Origin: Hoylesella pleuritidis JCM 14110
GTDB taxonomy: Bacteria; Bacteroidota; Bacteroidia; Bacteroidales; Bacteroidaceae
Length of the DNA: 64,000 nucleotides
Assembly: GCF_000613725.1 (NCBI RefSeq)
Contig: NZ_BAJN01000001.1
Span: 186,001-250,000, forward strand
Direction: 5' to 3'
The translations under genes and the position numbers were made by a program. Within the stretch, counting starts at the first letter, position 1. Each line of letters starts with the position of its first letter. Positions 1 to 8,439 of this stretch are shown here, in pieces. Under the pieces are notes generated by a model. That model did no database searches, was not told the origin of the DNA, and was given only the letters and a program-made list of their open reading frames with translations.

Positions 1-70
1 TTAGCTCAGCTGGTAGAGCAACTGACTCTTAATCAGTGGGTCTAGGGTTCGAGTCCCTAAGGGCGCACCA
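1..70 (+). tRNA. tRNA-Lys (anticodon CUU), 5' end outside the window
   Basis: The D arm, anticodon arm, T arm (TTCGAGT loop) and an encoded CCA end at 68-70 are all visible. The seven-base anticodon loop CTCTTAA gives anticodon CUU, which reads AAG (Lys). The first window base pairs as tRNA position 7, so about six bases of the acceptor 5' strand are missing. Confidence 0.95.
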
Positions 71-73
71 ATG

Positions 74-104
74 AGGCTAACCAAATATCGGTTAGCCTTT
101 TTTC
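74..104 (+). terminator. Rho-independent terminator of the tRNA-Lys transcript
   Basis: A perfect 9-bp stem (aggctaacc at 74-82, ggttagcct at 90-98) with a 7-base loop is followed at once by a T run. It begins four bases after the tRNA CCA end. Confidence 0.85.
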
Positions 105-200
105 TTCATTAGACTGTGGCACAGAGTTTGCTTTTTGTCTCGGGAAGAGTTACAAAGTAGATAATAACGAACAATTAAAGAAAGGTAAGAGGATAAATAT

Positions 201-2735
201 ATGACGAGTCAGTTTTCACCTAAGGTGTCAGAAATACTTGCTTTCAGCAGGGAAGAAGCTGCGCGGCTGGCCAGCCGTTCGGTTGGTCCCGAGCATCTTT
301 TGCTCGGTATTATCCGCGAAAAAGACAGTCCGATAACTGAACTTTTCATTCGGATGGATATTGATCTCAAATCTGTCAAGACTGAACTTGAAAATAAGGT
401 GAGAGAAGATGAGGTCAGTGAGGTTATCAATACCTCTGAACTCGTATTGAATGAGAAAGCAAGTAACATTCTGAAACTTGCTGTTTTGGAGGCACGGATA
501 CAGCATACCCAATTGGTGGATGTGCAACATTTGTTGCTTGCTATCCTTCACGATCAAGTTAATAATGGTGCAAAAGAAGTCTTGGAGTTCAATAATATGA
601 CATACGAAAACGCTTTAGCAGTTCTCCAAAAAGAAGTAAGTCCGACGCAAGATGGCATCGGACTACCTGACGAAGACGAAGAAGAGTTTGAAGAAAGCAG
701 GACGACAGGCAGTGGGAATCAGTCTACCGGGAGTCACTCTACAACTCAAACGCATAAGTCTAATGCCAAGACACCGGTACTTGACAATTTTTCGACGGAT
801 TTGACACAAGCTGCCGTAGAAGGAAAACTTGATCCTGTGGTAGGCCGCGAGAAAGAAATACAACGCGTAACAGAGATATTGTGTCGCCGAAAGAAGAATA
901 ACCCGATATTGATTGGTGAACCCGGCGTGGGTAAAAGTGCTATTGTTGAAGGTTTGGCACAGCTCATTGCCAAGCATCATACATCTCCGGTGCTCTATAA
1001 CAAACGATTGGTAAGTTTAGATATGACGGGTATTGTGGCCGGAACAAAATACCGCGGACAGTTCGAAGAGCGTATTCGGGCATTAATTAAAGAGATTGAA
1101 CAGAACCCTGATATCATTGTTTTTATTGACGAAATCCACACATTGATCGGTGCAGGAAGTACACCTGGCAGTATGGATGCAGCCAATATTATGAAGCCGG
1201 CATTAGCGCGCGGTACGATTCAGTGTATCGGTGCCACTACGCTTGATGAATATCGCAACAGTATTGAGAAAGATGGCGCCTTGGAAAGACGTTTTCAGAA
1301 GGTACTCATTGAGCCTACAACAGCCGATGAGACATTGCAAATCCTTGTGAATATTAAAGACAGATATGAGTATCACCACCACGTAAGCTACACTGATGAG
1401 GCGTTGAAAGCGTGTGTCAAGTTGACAGAACGCTATATTACTGACCGTTCTTTTCCCGACAAAGCGATAGATGCGATGGACGAAGTTGGTGCACGCATCC
1501 ATCTACAACACGCAGAAGTACCGCAGACGATTGTCGATAAAGAGAAAGAAATAGAGCATATCAAGCAGAAGAAACAGGCTGCTGTCAAGAATCAAAACTT
1601 CGAATTGGCTGCCGGTTATAGGGATACGCAGACGCAATTAGAACAGGAACTGGAAGAGTTAAACCGTCAATGGACCAGCGGAGAAAGTGAGACTCGTGAG
1701 ACTGTAACGGATAAAGATGTTGCGGATGTGGTCTCAATGATGACTGGTGTGCCTGTCCAACGAATGGCAGAAGCCGAGGGTGTGCGTCTGAAAGGAATGG
1801 CTACAGAGCTTAAACGGTCGGTAATTGCACAGGATACGGCTATTGACAAGATGGTGAAAGCCATTCAACGTAATCGCGTCGGACTTAAAGATCCCAACCA
1901 CCCGATAGGTGTTTTTATGTTCTTGGGTCCCACCGGCGTGGGCAAAACTTATTTAGCCAAAAAGTTGGCAGAGTTTATGTTCGGAAGTACTGATGCCTTA
2001 ATACGTATTGATATGAGCGAATACACAGAGAGTTTCAATGTTTCTCGGCTTGTGGGAGCACCTCCGGGGTATGTCGGATATGAAGAAGGAGGACAGTTGA
2101 CAGAGAAAGTTCGTCGGCATCCTTACTCCATCGTGTTGCTTGATGAGATTGAGAAAGCTCACGGCAATGTATTCAATCTCTTGCTGCAAGTGCTGGATGA
2201 GGGCCGTTTGACGGATGGGAACGGTCGCTTCGTAGACTTTCGTAACACTGTGATTATTATGACTTCTAATGCGGGAACGCGCCAGTTGAAGGATTTCGGA
2301 CGTGGAGTCGGTTTCAATGCAAGCGGTAAATTAGGTTTGAGTATTGATGAGAAAGACAAAGAGTATGCCCGTTCCATCATTCAAAAAAGCCTTAGCAAGC
2401 AGTTTGCACCTGAGTTTTTGAATCGACTTGACGAGATAATAACTTTCGATCAGCTTGATCTCGATGCTATTAAACAAATTATTGACATTGAGCTAAAAGG
2501 TTTGTTCAAACGCGTTGGGGATATGGGCTATCAGCTGAAAATAACGAATGAGGCCAAAGAATTTGTCGCAACAAAAGGTTATGATGTGCAATTCGGTGCG
2601 CGTCCGTTGAAGCGGGCTATTCAGAATTACATCGAAGACGGACTCTGCGAGATTATTCTTTCGGATGAAGAAAAGTCAGGTGAGACGATTACTATCAGTA
2701 AAAAGAAAGGTAAAGACGAACTGATTTTCAAATAA
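201..2735 (+). CDS. clpC: ClpC-type ATP-dependent Clp protease ATPase subunit
   Basis: This is a cytoplasmic Hsp100 unfoldase that feeds substrates to ClpP. The order is an N-terminal Clp repeat domain (about 1-150), a low-complexity linker, the first AAA+ module (Walker A GEPGVGKS at 239-246, Walker B ending in DE at 310-311), a UVR-type coiled segment (about 447-483) and the second AAA+ module (Walker A GPTGVGKT at 576-583, DE at 648-649). The UVR segment separates ClpC from ClpA and ClpB. A VGF tripeptide at 703-705 matches the ClpP-docking loop. The length of 844 residues is normal. The ATG is preceded by a purine-rich stretch. The gene appears monocistronic, with a terminator behind it. 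Confidence 0.95.
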   Translation: MTSQFSPKVSEILAFSREEAARLASRSVGPEHLLLGIIREKDSPITELFIRMDIDLKSVKTELENKVREDEVSEVINTSELVLNEKASNILKLAVLEARIQHTQLVDVQHLLLAILHDQVNNGAKEVLEFNNMTYENALAVLQKEVSPTQDGIGLPDEDEEEFEESRTTGSGNQSTGSHSTTQTHKSNAKTPVLDNFSTDLTQAAVEGKLDPVVGREKEIQRVTEILCRRKKNNPILIGEPGVGKSAIVEGLAQLIAKHHTSPVLYNKRLVSLDMTGIVAGTKYRGQFEERIRALIKEIEQNPDIIVFIDEIHTLIGAGSTPGSMDAANIMKPALARGTIQCIGATTLDEYRNSIEKDGALERRFQKVLIEPTTADETLQILVNIKDRYEYHHHVSYTDEALKACVKLTERYITDRSFPDKAIDAMDEVGARIHLQHAEVPQTIVDKEKEIEHIKQKKQAAVKNQNFELAAGYRDTQTQLEQELEELNRQWTSGESETRETVTDKDVADVVSMMTGVPVQRMAEAEGVRLKGMATELKRSVIAQDTAIDKMVKAIQRNRVGLKDPNHPIGVFMFLGPTGVGKTYLAKKLAEFMFGSTDALIRIDMSEYTESFNVSRLVGAPPGYVGYEEGGQLTEKVRRHPYSIVLLDEIEKAHGNVFNLLLQVLDEGRLTDGNGRFVDFRNTVIIMTSNAGTRQLKDFGRGVGFNASGKLGLSIDEKDKEYARSIIQKSLSKQFAPEFLNRLDEIITFDQLDLDAIKQIIDIELKGLFKRVGDMGYQLKITNEAKEFVATKGYDVQFGARPLKRAIQNYIEDGLCEIILSDEEKSGETITISKKKGKDELIFK

Positions 2736-2760
2736 ATTGTATTGAATTGTGGAAATAATG

Positions 2761-2804
2761 ATACCGGATGAGCTTGTCACGGAATGAGACATCCGGTATT
2801 TTTT
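2761..2804 (+). terminator. Terminator downstream of clpC
   Basis: A 10-bp perfect stem (ataccggatg at 2761-2770, catccggtat at 2790-2799) is followed by a T run. Part of its loop can pair instead with a downstream segment at 2829-2838; see the findings. Confidence 0.8.
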
Positions 2805-2990
2805 ATGATTATAAATCTTACAGAATGACATTCCGTGATATAAAAATAGATTGTTTAGACATTTTTATAAAAGAATAATTGTGTTGTCGAGAAAAAAGAT
2901 TTAATATTGCAATTCTATTTAGAATTTAGACGAATTCTCATCTTTTCTTGTCGGTTAAGATATTATTTGTCTGTTCAATATGATCAGAAG

Positions 2991-3614
2991 ATGAAGAAGT
3001 TTTATTTGATACTATTGATTGTTGTAGCTTGTTTGCAATTGCAGGCTAAGTCAATGAGAGAAATGTGGCTGACAATGCCCGATTCCATTGTGCCGTATTT
3101 GAATAAGAATCTGCGACTCGAGCTTGTAGATTATATGGGTATGAAGGTTAAGTCTGAGGTAAAGAATCTTTTGAGAGGGATAACCGTTATGGATACATTG
3201 ACTGCTAATTATGCTTCACTTACAATAAATGAAACTTTGAAAATGCAGTTGCGTTTATTGCCGATAACAAACGGAGATACTATTCTCTGTATGGTCAGGA
3301 CTTTCAATGGACCTTTGCCGGAAAGTGAGATTGCATTTTTTACTTCTCGTTGGTACCGGCTTGAATACCCCTCTATTGATTTGCAATCTTTTGTTTCATC
3401 ATTAGTTGTAAAACCGGATACAATGTCCCAACATCGGTTCAATGAGCTCAAGAATAAGATAGAGGCTGTAATGGTAGAAGCATCACTCTCGGATAAAGAC
3501 GATGAATTGACGATTCGGCCTACTGTTCCGTTATTGGCACGTGGTGAAAAAAAGACTGTTGACACAATACTTATGCAAAGAAAACTTAAATGGGGTGATC
3601 GGACTTATAACTAA
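2991..3614 (+). CDS. DUF3256 family secreted protein
   Basis: The family is conserved in Bacteroidales and has no assigned function. I place the start at the ATG at 2991 (207 residues) because it gives a clean signal peptide: MKK, a hydrophobic core LILLIVVACL, then LQAKS. The open frame reaches back to 2907, but that would put a polar extension before the signal. The mature part opens with a conserved-looking segment on MREMWLTMPDSIVPYLNKN, and the body looks beta-rich. No catalytic motif is visible. The product is probably periplasmic or outer-membrane associated. It stands alone between clpC and a hairpin terminator. Confidence 0.75.
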   Translation: MKKFYLILLIVVACLQLQAKSMREMWLTMPDSIVPYLNKNLRLELVDYMGMKVKSEVKNLLRGITVMDTLTANYASLTINETLKMQLRLLPITNGDTILCMVRTFNGPLPESEIAFFTSRWYRLEYPSIDLQSFVSSLVVKPDTMSQHRFNELKNKIEAVMVEASLSDKDDELTIRPTVPLLARGEKKTVDTILMQRKLKWGDRTYN

Positions 3615-3720
3615 TGTTATATGTTTGCACATTTCTTATATATACTCTTGCAAGTACAAATAAAATAATTAACTTTGTAACGTGTTTTTCATGGTATTAG
3701 ATTATTAAGGTTAAGAAAGA

Positions 3721-3749
3721 TTGGTTGTCGTGAGACAATCAATTTTTTT
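3721..3749 (+). terminator. Terminator downstream of the DUF3256 gene
   Basis: A 9-bp stem (ttggttgtc at 3721-3729, gacaatcaa at 3734-3742, one G-T pair) with a GTGA tetraloop is followed by seven T residues. Confidence 0.75.
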
Positions 3750-3963
3750 ATGCTCTTTTCCGAACAGTTATATTCCTCTTGATATACAGATTCAATATAG
3801 ACGTCTTTGAATGAAGCTGGGCTGCTATTTTCATTACATTTCGGTTGCTATACGAAAAACATCTATTCATCGTACGATTAATTATTAATGACACGACGTT
3901 TAACTGCTTTTCGGAACGTGAAAAGCCACAAATTGCAAGATACCTCATAACTCTCTGATAATC
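3750..3963. other. Intergenic stretch with repeat-like motifs, no convincing gene
   Basis: The span from 3615 to 4046 has no supported gene. This part is AT-rich and holds a TTAACTGCTTTTCGG motif near 3901-3916, close to TTAACGGCTTTTCGC at 28922 and 35931, as well as a small CTTTTC/GAAAAG hairpin. A 66-codon minus-strand frame exists here, but its composition is not protein-like. Confidence 0.4.
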
Positions 3964-4005
3964 AAAAAGCCCAAGACTGAATGTGATTCGAATCTCGGGC
4001 TTTTT
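3964..4005 (-). terminator. Bidirectional terminator behind the DUF1573 gene
   Basis: The arms aaaaagccc and gggcttttt form a GC core with an A run on the left and a T run on the right, so the hairpin can terminate both strands. It lies 41 bases past the stop codon of the minus-strand DUF1573 gene. Confidence 0.8.
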
Positions 4006-4046
4006 CTGTCTGTCAATTTATGACACGTGGTAAATATTGAAGTGAT

Positions 4047-4439
4047 TTATTTGGAAGCTTCTTTCATTACACCTTCTATATATAGGCGAGTCATTTCGGG
4101 TACACCATTGGTGCGCACCGTAATGCTCTTTTTGAAATGTCCGGGGAACTTCCCTTTACCGTTATAGGTCACTTTGATCTGTCCTTTTTGTCCCGGTTTG
4201 ATGGGTTCTTTAGTATAAGAGGGGACTGCACACCCGCAACTGGCTACGGCTTGATTGATAATCAACGGCGCCTGTCCTACATTCGTGAATGTGAACACTG
4301 CTTCTTGTACGGGATTGCTTTCACTGAATGTACCGAGATCAATGCTCACTTTATCAAACTTAATCTCTGCTTGCTGTTGTGCTGCAGCGTATGTCAGGCA
4401 CGCGAACAGCATCAATGTTATACTTAATACCTTTTTCAT
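4047..4439 (-). CDS. DUF1573 domain-containing secreted protein
   Basis: The 130-residue product has a signal peptide (MKKVLSITLMLFACLTYAAA, then QQQAE) and one DUF1573 immunoglobulin-like domain. The usual family features are present: a DLGTF strand, the FTFTNVGQAPLII segment and the ASCGC cysteine pair. The domain is common in exported Bacteroidetes proteins and has no proven enzymatic role. The cysteine before the signal cleavage site is not in a lipobox context, so a soluble periplasmic product is likely. It is divergent from aspS, and a -7 match (TAACTTTG on the minus strand) lies at 4469-4476. Confidence 0.88.
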   Translation of the reverse strand: MKKVLSITLMLFACLTYAAAQQQAEIKFDKVSIDLGTFSESNPVQEAVFTFTNVGQAPLIINQAVASCGCAVPSYTKEPIKPGQKGQIKVTYNGKGKFPGHFKKSITVRTNGVPEMTRLYIEGVMKEASK

Positions 4440-4468
4440 CTCTTCTTGAATTTATATGAACTCAATGG

Positions 4469-4476
4469 CAAAGTTA
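4469..4476 (-). promoter_or_regulatory. Candidate -7 element for the DUF1573 gene
   Basis: The minus strand reads TAACTTTG, matching the Bacteroidetes -7 consensus TAnnTTTG, 30 bases upstream of the ATG. No TTTG is seen at the ideal distance upstream. Confidence 0.45.
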
Positions 4477-4613
4477 CGAAAAAGCCAATAGGACGATATT
4501 AAAATAAGGTGGAAATTGATACAAAAGTAATATTTATTAGCTGATTTTTAAATCTATTAATAATATGTGTGAGTGGTTGGATTCACTTAGTTTATGAGGA
4601 TGATATGTGATAA

Positions 4614-4657
4614 ATCAAAGTTTTGTTATAAAATATCAAAGTTTTGTTGTACTTTTG
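4614..4657 (+). promoter_or_regulatory. Candidate aspS promoter with a 14-bp direct repeat
   Basis: A TACTTTTG -7 box lies at 4650-4657, 28 bases upstream of the aspS start. Just upstream, atcaaagttttgtt occurs twice (4614-4627 and 4635-4648), 21 bases apart. The TTTG nearest the expected -33 position ends at 4625, a gap of 24, slightly longer than the usual 19-21. Confidence 0.55.
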
Positions 4658-4685
4658 CACGACAGATGAAATAAAGTAAAAGAAG

Positions 4686-6452
4686 ATGTATAGAACGAAT
4701 ACTTGCGGCGATTTGCGCTTGGCCAATGCCGGTAAAAAGGTAACATTGGCAGGATGGGTGCAGCGTGTGAGGAAGATGGGTGGGATGACTTTCGTCGATC
4801 TTCGCGACCGATACGGTATCACTCAGTTGGTTTTCAATGAGGCAGATAATAAAGAACTCTGCGATAAAGCCAATCGGCTGGGGCGTGAATATTGTATTCA
4901 AGTGAAAGGCGAAGTAGGTGAACGGCAGAGTAAAAATAAGAATATCCCGACGGGAGAAATCGAGATACTGGTTTGCGAACTGATCCTTTTAAGTAACAGT
5001 TTAACACCTCCTTTTACAATAGAAGACAATACAGACGGTGGCGATGACATCCGGATGAAGTTCCGTTACTTAGACCTGCGCCGTCCTTCTGTGCGTAAAA
5101 ATCTTGAATTACGCCATCGAATGACCATTCTGATACGCAATTTCTTGGATGCACAGAACTTTATTGAGGTAGAGACTCCGATACTAATAGGCAGCACTCC
5201 GGAAGGTGCGCGTGACTTCGTAGTGCCTTCTCGTATGAATCCTGGCCAGTTTTATGCGCTTCCACAGAGCCCTCAGACCTTGAAACAGTTGCTGATGGTA
5301 GCGGGATTCGACCGCTATTTCCAGATAGCCAAGTGTTTCCGCGATGAGGATTTACGGGCCGATCGTCAGCCGGAATTTACTCAGATCGACTGTGAAATGT
5401 CGTTTGTTGATCAAGATGATGTGATTGAGCTTTTCGAGGCTATGGCTCGCCATCTCTTCAAAGAGGTGCGCGGTGTGGAACTTCCGGCTAAACTTCAGCA
5501 GATGACTTGGCATGAGGCGATGCGCCGTTTCGGTAGTGATAAACCCGATTTACGCTTTGGAATGGAGTTCATTGAGCTGATGGATGAGTTGAAAGAGACC
5601 GGAGATTTCGGTGTATTTAATACTGCCGAGTATATCGGAGGTATTTGTGTGCCGGGATGTGCAGATTATTCGAGAAAGCAACTTGATGAACTGGCCGAGT
5701 TTGTTAAGCGTCCGCAGATAGGTGCCAAGGGGTTGGTTTATATCAAGTATAACGCGGATGGAATGGTAAAAAGCAGTGTCGATAAGTTTTATTCACCCGA
5801 AATAATGGCACGGATTAAGGCAAAGATGGGAGCTAAAGATGGCGATCTTGTCTTGATTTTGAGCGGAGACAGGATTAATAAAACGCGTACTCAGCTTTGT
5901 GCTCTTCGTTTGGAAATGGGCGATCGGTTAGGTTTGCGTGATAAAAACAAGTTTGAATGCCTTTGGATCGTCGATTTCCCGCTCTTTGAATGGAGCGATG
6001 AAGAGCAGCGTTTGATGGCCACCCATCATCCGTTCACAATGCCGAATCCCGAAGATATACCGTTGCTTGACGAACATCCCGAGCAGGTTCGTGCCAAGGC
6101 TTACGACTTTGTATGCAATGGGATAGAAGTAGGCGGCGGCAGTTTGCGTATTCACGACGGGCAGCTGCAAGAGAAAATGTTCCGTATTTTGGGCTTTACC
6201 GAAGAACGCGCAATGGCACAATTCGGTTTTCTCATCAACGCTTTCAAGTACGGAGCACCGCCTCACGCTGGCGTGGCATTTGGTCTTGACAGATTTGTTT
6301 CGATTATGGCTGGTCTCGATTCTATTCGAGATTGCATTGCATTTCCTAAAAATAACAGCGGACGTGATGTGATGTTAGATGCTCCCTCGCTGATAGACAA
6401 GAAACAATTAGATGAGTTGAAGATCCGTGTTGATTTAAGTCAAGAAAACTAA
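4686..6452 (+). CDS. aspS: Aspartyl-tRNA synthetase (class II, bacterial type)
   Basis: The enzyme charges tRNA-Asp with aspartate in the cytoplasm. The 588-residue protein has an N-terminal OB-fold anticodon-binding domain (about 1-110) and a class II catalytic domain. Motif 2 ([16 protein letters not shown]) lies near residue 218 and motif 3 (GVAFGLDRF) near 528. Between them is the roughly 120-residue GAD insert found in bacterial AspRS. The length matches the bacterial family. The ATG follows an AAAGTAAAAGAAG purine stretch. It is probably monocistronic. Confidence 0.97.
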   Translation: MYRTNTCGDLRLANAGKKVTLAGWVQRVRKMGGMTFVDLRDRYGITQLVFNEADNKELCDKANRLGREYCIQVKGEVGERQSKNKNIPTGEIEILVCELILLSNSLTPPFTIEDNTDGGDDIRMKFRYLDLRRPSVRKNLELRHRMTILIRNFLDAQNFIEVETPILIGSTPEGARDFVVPSRMNPGQFYALPQSPQTLKQLLMVAGFDRYFQIAKCFRDEDLRADRQPEFTQIDCEMSFVDQDDVIELFEAMARHLFKEVRGVELPAKLQQMTWHEAMRRFGSDKPDLRFGMEFIELMDELKETGDFGVFNTAEYIGGICVPGCADYSRKQLDELAEFVKRPQIGAKGLVYIKYNADGMVKSSVDKFYSPEIMARIKAKMGAKDGDLVLILSGDRINKTRTQLCALRLEMGDRLGLRDKNKFECLWIVDFPLFEWSDEEQRLMATHHPFTMPNPEDIPLLDEHPEQVRAKAYDFVCNGIEVGGGSLRIHDGQLQEKMFRILGFTEERAMAQFGFLINAFKYGAPPHAGVAFGLDRFVSIMAGLDSIRDCIAFPKNNSGRDVMLDAPSLIDKKQLDELKIRVDLSQEN

Positions 6453-6524
6453 ATATAGCTATCTGAAAAATTGTTTGATGCTGTTTTTCTTTGATAAAGA
6501 AGAGGTTAAGCAGAAAGAAAGTCG

Positions 6525-6532
6525 TAATTTTG
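6525..6532 (+). promoter_or_regulatory. Candidate -7 element for the DUF2582 gene
   Basis: TAATTTTG matches the Bacteroidetes -7 consensus 64 bases upstream of the start at 6597. No well-spaced TTTG -33 box is visible. Confidence 0.4.
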
Positions 6533-6596
6533 CAACAGAATATAAAGAACCGTGATCCAATCAAAGTGAAAGCGGATAATTTTAGTTTATATTATT

Positions 6597-6893
6597 ATGG
6601 CAGAAAAGAAAGCAACGACGAAGAAAGCCGTAGCAACCAAGACAGAGACAACTAAGAAAACTGTGACGAAGAAAGCTTCGGAGAAAAAAGTAGAAGTGCT
6701 GATCAATGCAGAGAGTGTCGGTTTCAGAGCTGGTGACGTGTATCAAGCACTGGCAACAGCAGCCAAAGCATTGACGGTAGCTGAAATTGCAAAGGCTGCA
6801 AAAATCACAGCAGAGGAAGTTCTTCTTGGTATGGGATGGCTCTTCAAAGAGGGAAAAATTAAAAATGAGGCCAGTAAGATCGTCCTTGCTTAA
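6597..6893 (+). CDS. Winged-helix DUF2582 protein with a Lys/Ala-rich N-terminal tail
   Basis: The 98-residue product has a basic low-complexity tail of about 34 residues, rich in Lys, Ala and Thr (AEKKATTKKAV, then TKKASEKK), followed by a compact winged-helix domain. The domain segments AESVGFRAGDVYQAL, LTVAEIAKAAKIT and LLGMGWLFKEGKI fit DUF2582. The tail resembles that of histone H1-like nucleoid proteins, so DNA binding is plausible but inferred. A strong terminator lies 17 bases after the stop, so it is normally transcribed alone. Confidence 0.85.
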   Translation: MAEKKATTKKAVATKTETTKKTVTKKASEKKVEVLINAESVGFRAGDVYQALATAAKALTVAEIAKAAKITAEEVLLGMGWLFKEGKIKNEASKIVLA

Positions 6894-6910
6894 ATAGGAA
6901 TTCTGAAAAG

Positions 6911-6941
6911 AGCCGCAGACATTGAGCCTGCGGCTTTTTTA
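6911..6941 (+). terminator. Terminator behind the DUF2582 gene
   Basis: An 8-bp GC-rich stem (agccgcag at 6911-6918, ctgcggct at 6928-6935) is followed by six T residues. The T run ends only four bases before the next start codon at 6945. Confidence 0.9.
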
Positions 6942-6944
6942 TTT

Positions 6945-7280
6945 ATGCAATACAAAAGAGAAATTATTCGTGTGCTTACCGAAGCTGGTGAGGATGGACT
7001 TTCTGTTCAGAAGATTGCCTATCACGTGTTCAATTCTTGTAATTCTCTGTTTCGTACCGTGAGTTATAACGAGATTTATCGTTTGGTAGCAACTTATTTA
7101 GTCAATAATTCCAAGAATCGGGAGTCAGTGATAGCGCGGACTGATAGGCGGGGAGTCTATCGTTTGAATCTTGAATCAAGAGAAACACGGCAGTTAATGC
7201 TTCAATTCGTAGATGAATCAACGGCTAACGAAGATGGAGATAATGTTTTCGAGGATGATCTGTCATTACCTTTGTTTTGA
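6945..7280 (+). CDS. Small conserved protein, winged-helix-like, unknown function
   Basis: The 111-residue soluble protein reads like a helical DNA-binding fold: KREIIRVLTEAGEDGLSVQKIAYHVFN looks like a winged-helix first half, and RRGVYRLN fits the wing strand. The C-terminus is acidic (EDGDNVFEDDLSLP). I believe similar proteins occur across Bacteroidales but can assign no function. The ATG sits four bases past the T run of the previous terminator and has no Shine-Dalgarno-like purine tract, so its promoter, or read-through, must lie within or before that terminator. Confidence 0.7.
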   Translation: MQYKREIIRVLTEAGEDGLSVQKIAYHVFNSCNSLFRTVSYNEIYRLVATYLVNNSKNRESVIARTDRRGVYRLNLESRETRQLMLQFVDESTANEDGDNVFEDDLSLPLF

Positions 7281-7298
7281 ACAAAACTTACTTTTTGT

Positions 7299-7329
7299 TT
7301 TGTCATTTGCTTTATTTAAATTATCTTTG
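7299..7329 (+). promoter_or_regulatory. Promoter of the GDP-fucose operon
   Basis: TTTG at 7299-7302 and TATCTTTG at 7322-7329 are separated by 19 bases, a full match to the Bacteroidetes consensus. The -7 box ends 28 bases upstream of the manC ATG. Confidence 0.75.
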
Positions 7330-7357
7330 CAATACAAACATTTGAAACACAAGGTTT

Positions 7358-8423
7358 ATGGCGCAGAGCAACAATCATTTGGTTATTATGGCAGGAGGTG
7401 TGGGAAGTCGCTTCTGGCCGATGAGTACCGTTGAGAATCCGAAGCAGTTTATCGATGTTTTAGGGGTAGGCCGGACTTTACTTCAACTTACTTTCGACCG
7501 GTTTTCGGGAGTTTGTGTTCCCGAAAACGTGTGGGTGGTTACGAACAAGATGTATTTTGACATCGTTAAAAAGCAATTGCCCGAGATTCCTGTGGATCAT
7601 ATCTTGACCGAACCGTGTCGGCGGAATACGGCTCCGTGTATTGCCTACGTCAGTTGGCGTATCAAGGCACAAGATCCCAAGGCGAATGTCGTGGTTAGTC
7701 CGAGTGATCACATTATTACGGACTGTTGGGTTTCGACGTGTGGTGACGATGTGTCTGCAATTTGCAGGTGAAACCGACGCTATTCTTACGTTGGGAATGA
7801 AACCGACACGTCCGGAGACGGGTTATGGATATATTCAGGCAGATATGACAACGACCTCTGCTCGTAACAAAGAGATTTATCGCGTAGATTCATTCCGCGA
7901 AAAGCCCGACTTGCAGACTGCTCAGGCGTATATCAGCAACAGTAATTACTTTTGGAATGCGGGCATTTTCATTTGGAGTGTCAGTACGATAGTTAACGCG
8001 TTTCGGGTGTATCAGCCCGCCATCAGTAAGATTTTTGAGAGTATGCTTGACGCTTATGCTACCGATAAAGAGCAGGCTTTGATTGACGAACGTTATCCGG
8101 AGTGTGAGAACATTTCGGTGGATTATGCCATAATGGAGAAAGCCGAGGAGATCTTTGTGTGTCCGGCTGATTTTGGGTGGAGCGATCTCGGTACGTGGGG
8201 GAGTCTGTTAGCACAAACCAAACACGATCTTTATGGCAATAGTTGTATCGGGAGTAACATTACGATGTTCGATTCGCATAATTGCATTGTGCATACGACT
8301 CAAGAAAAGCGAGTTGTTATTCAGGGTTTGGATGATTGTATTGTGGCAGAGTACGATGATGCTTTACTGATTTGTAAATTATCGGAAGAACAGCGTATCA
8401 AACAATTTACAGAAGAGAAATAA
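7358..8423 (+). CDS. manC: Mannose-1-phosphate guanylyltransferase, frameshifted
   Basis: The enzyme makes GDP-mannose from mannose 1-phosphate and GTP. The N-terminal nucleotide-binding signature is intact (VIMAGGVGSRFWPMS, then NPKQF), as is VVSPSDHIITD. The frame then breaks near 7728-7733 in a ttgggttt context. The rest (FRRVVTMCLQFAGETDAILTLG through SVDYAIMEKA and FGWSDLGTWGSL) continues in another frame to 8423. One extra base (or two missing) restores a protein of about 354 residues, the normal size. It is the first gene of the manC-gmd-fcl operon. The break is probably a sequencing error, but a real mutation cannot be excluded from this sequence alone. Confidence 0.85.
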
Positions 8424-8439
8424 ATTATTTTGAGAGTTT

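Noticed and set aside
3748..3948. A 66-codon minus-strand frame
   Set aside because: There is no ribosome site or family match, the composition is not protein-like, and it overlaps repeat-type motifs between two terminators.
7358..8423. Programmed ribosomal frameshifting in manC
   Set aside because: There is no slippery heptamer with a downstream structure at the break, and five other genes show similar unrelated breaks, so an indel is simpler.
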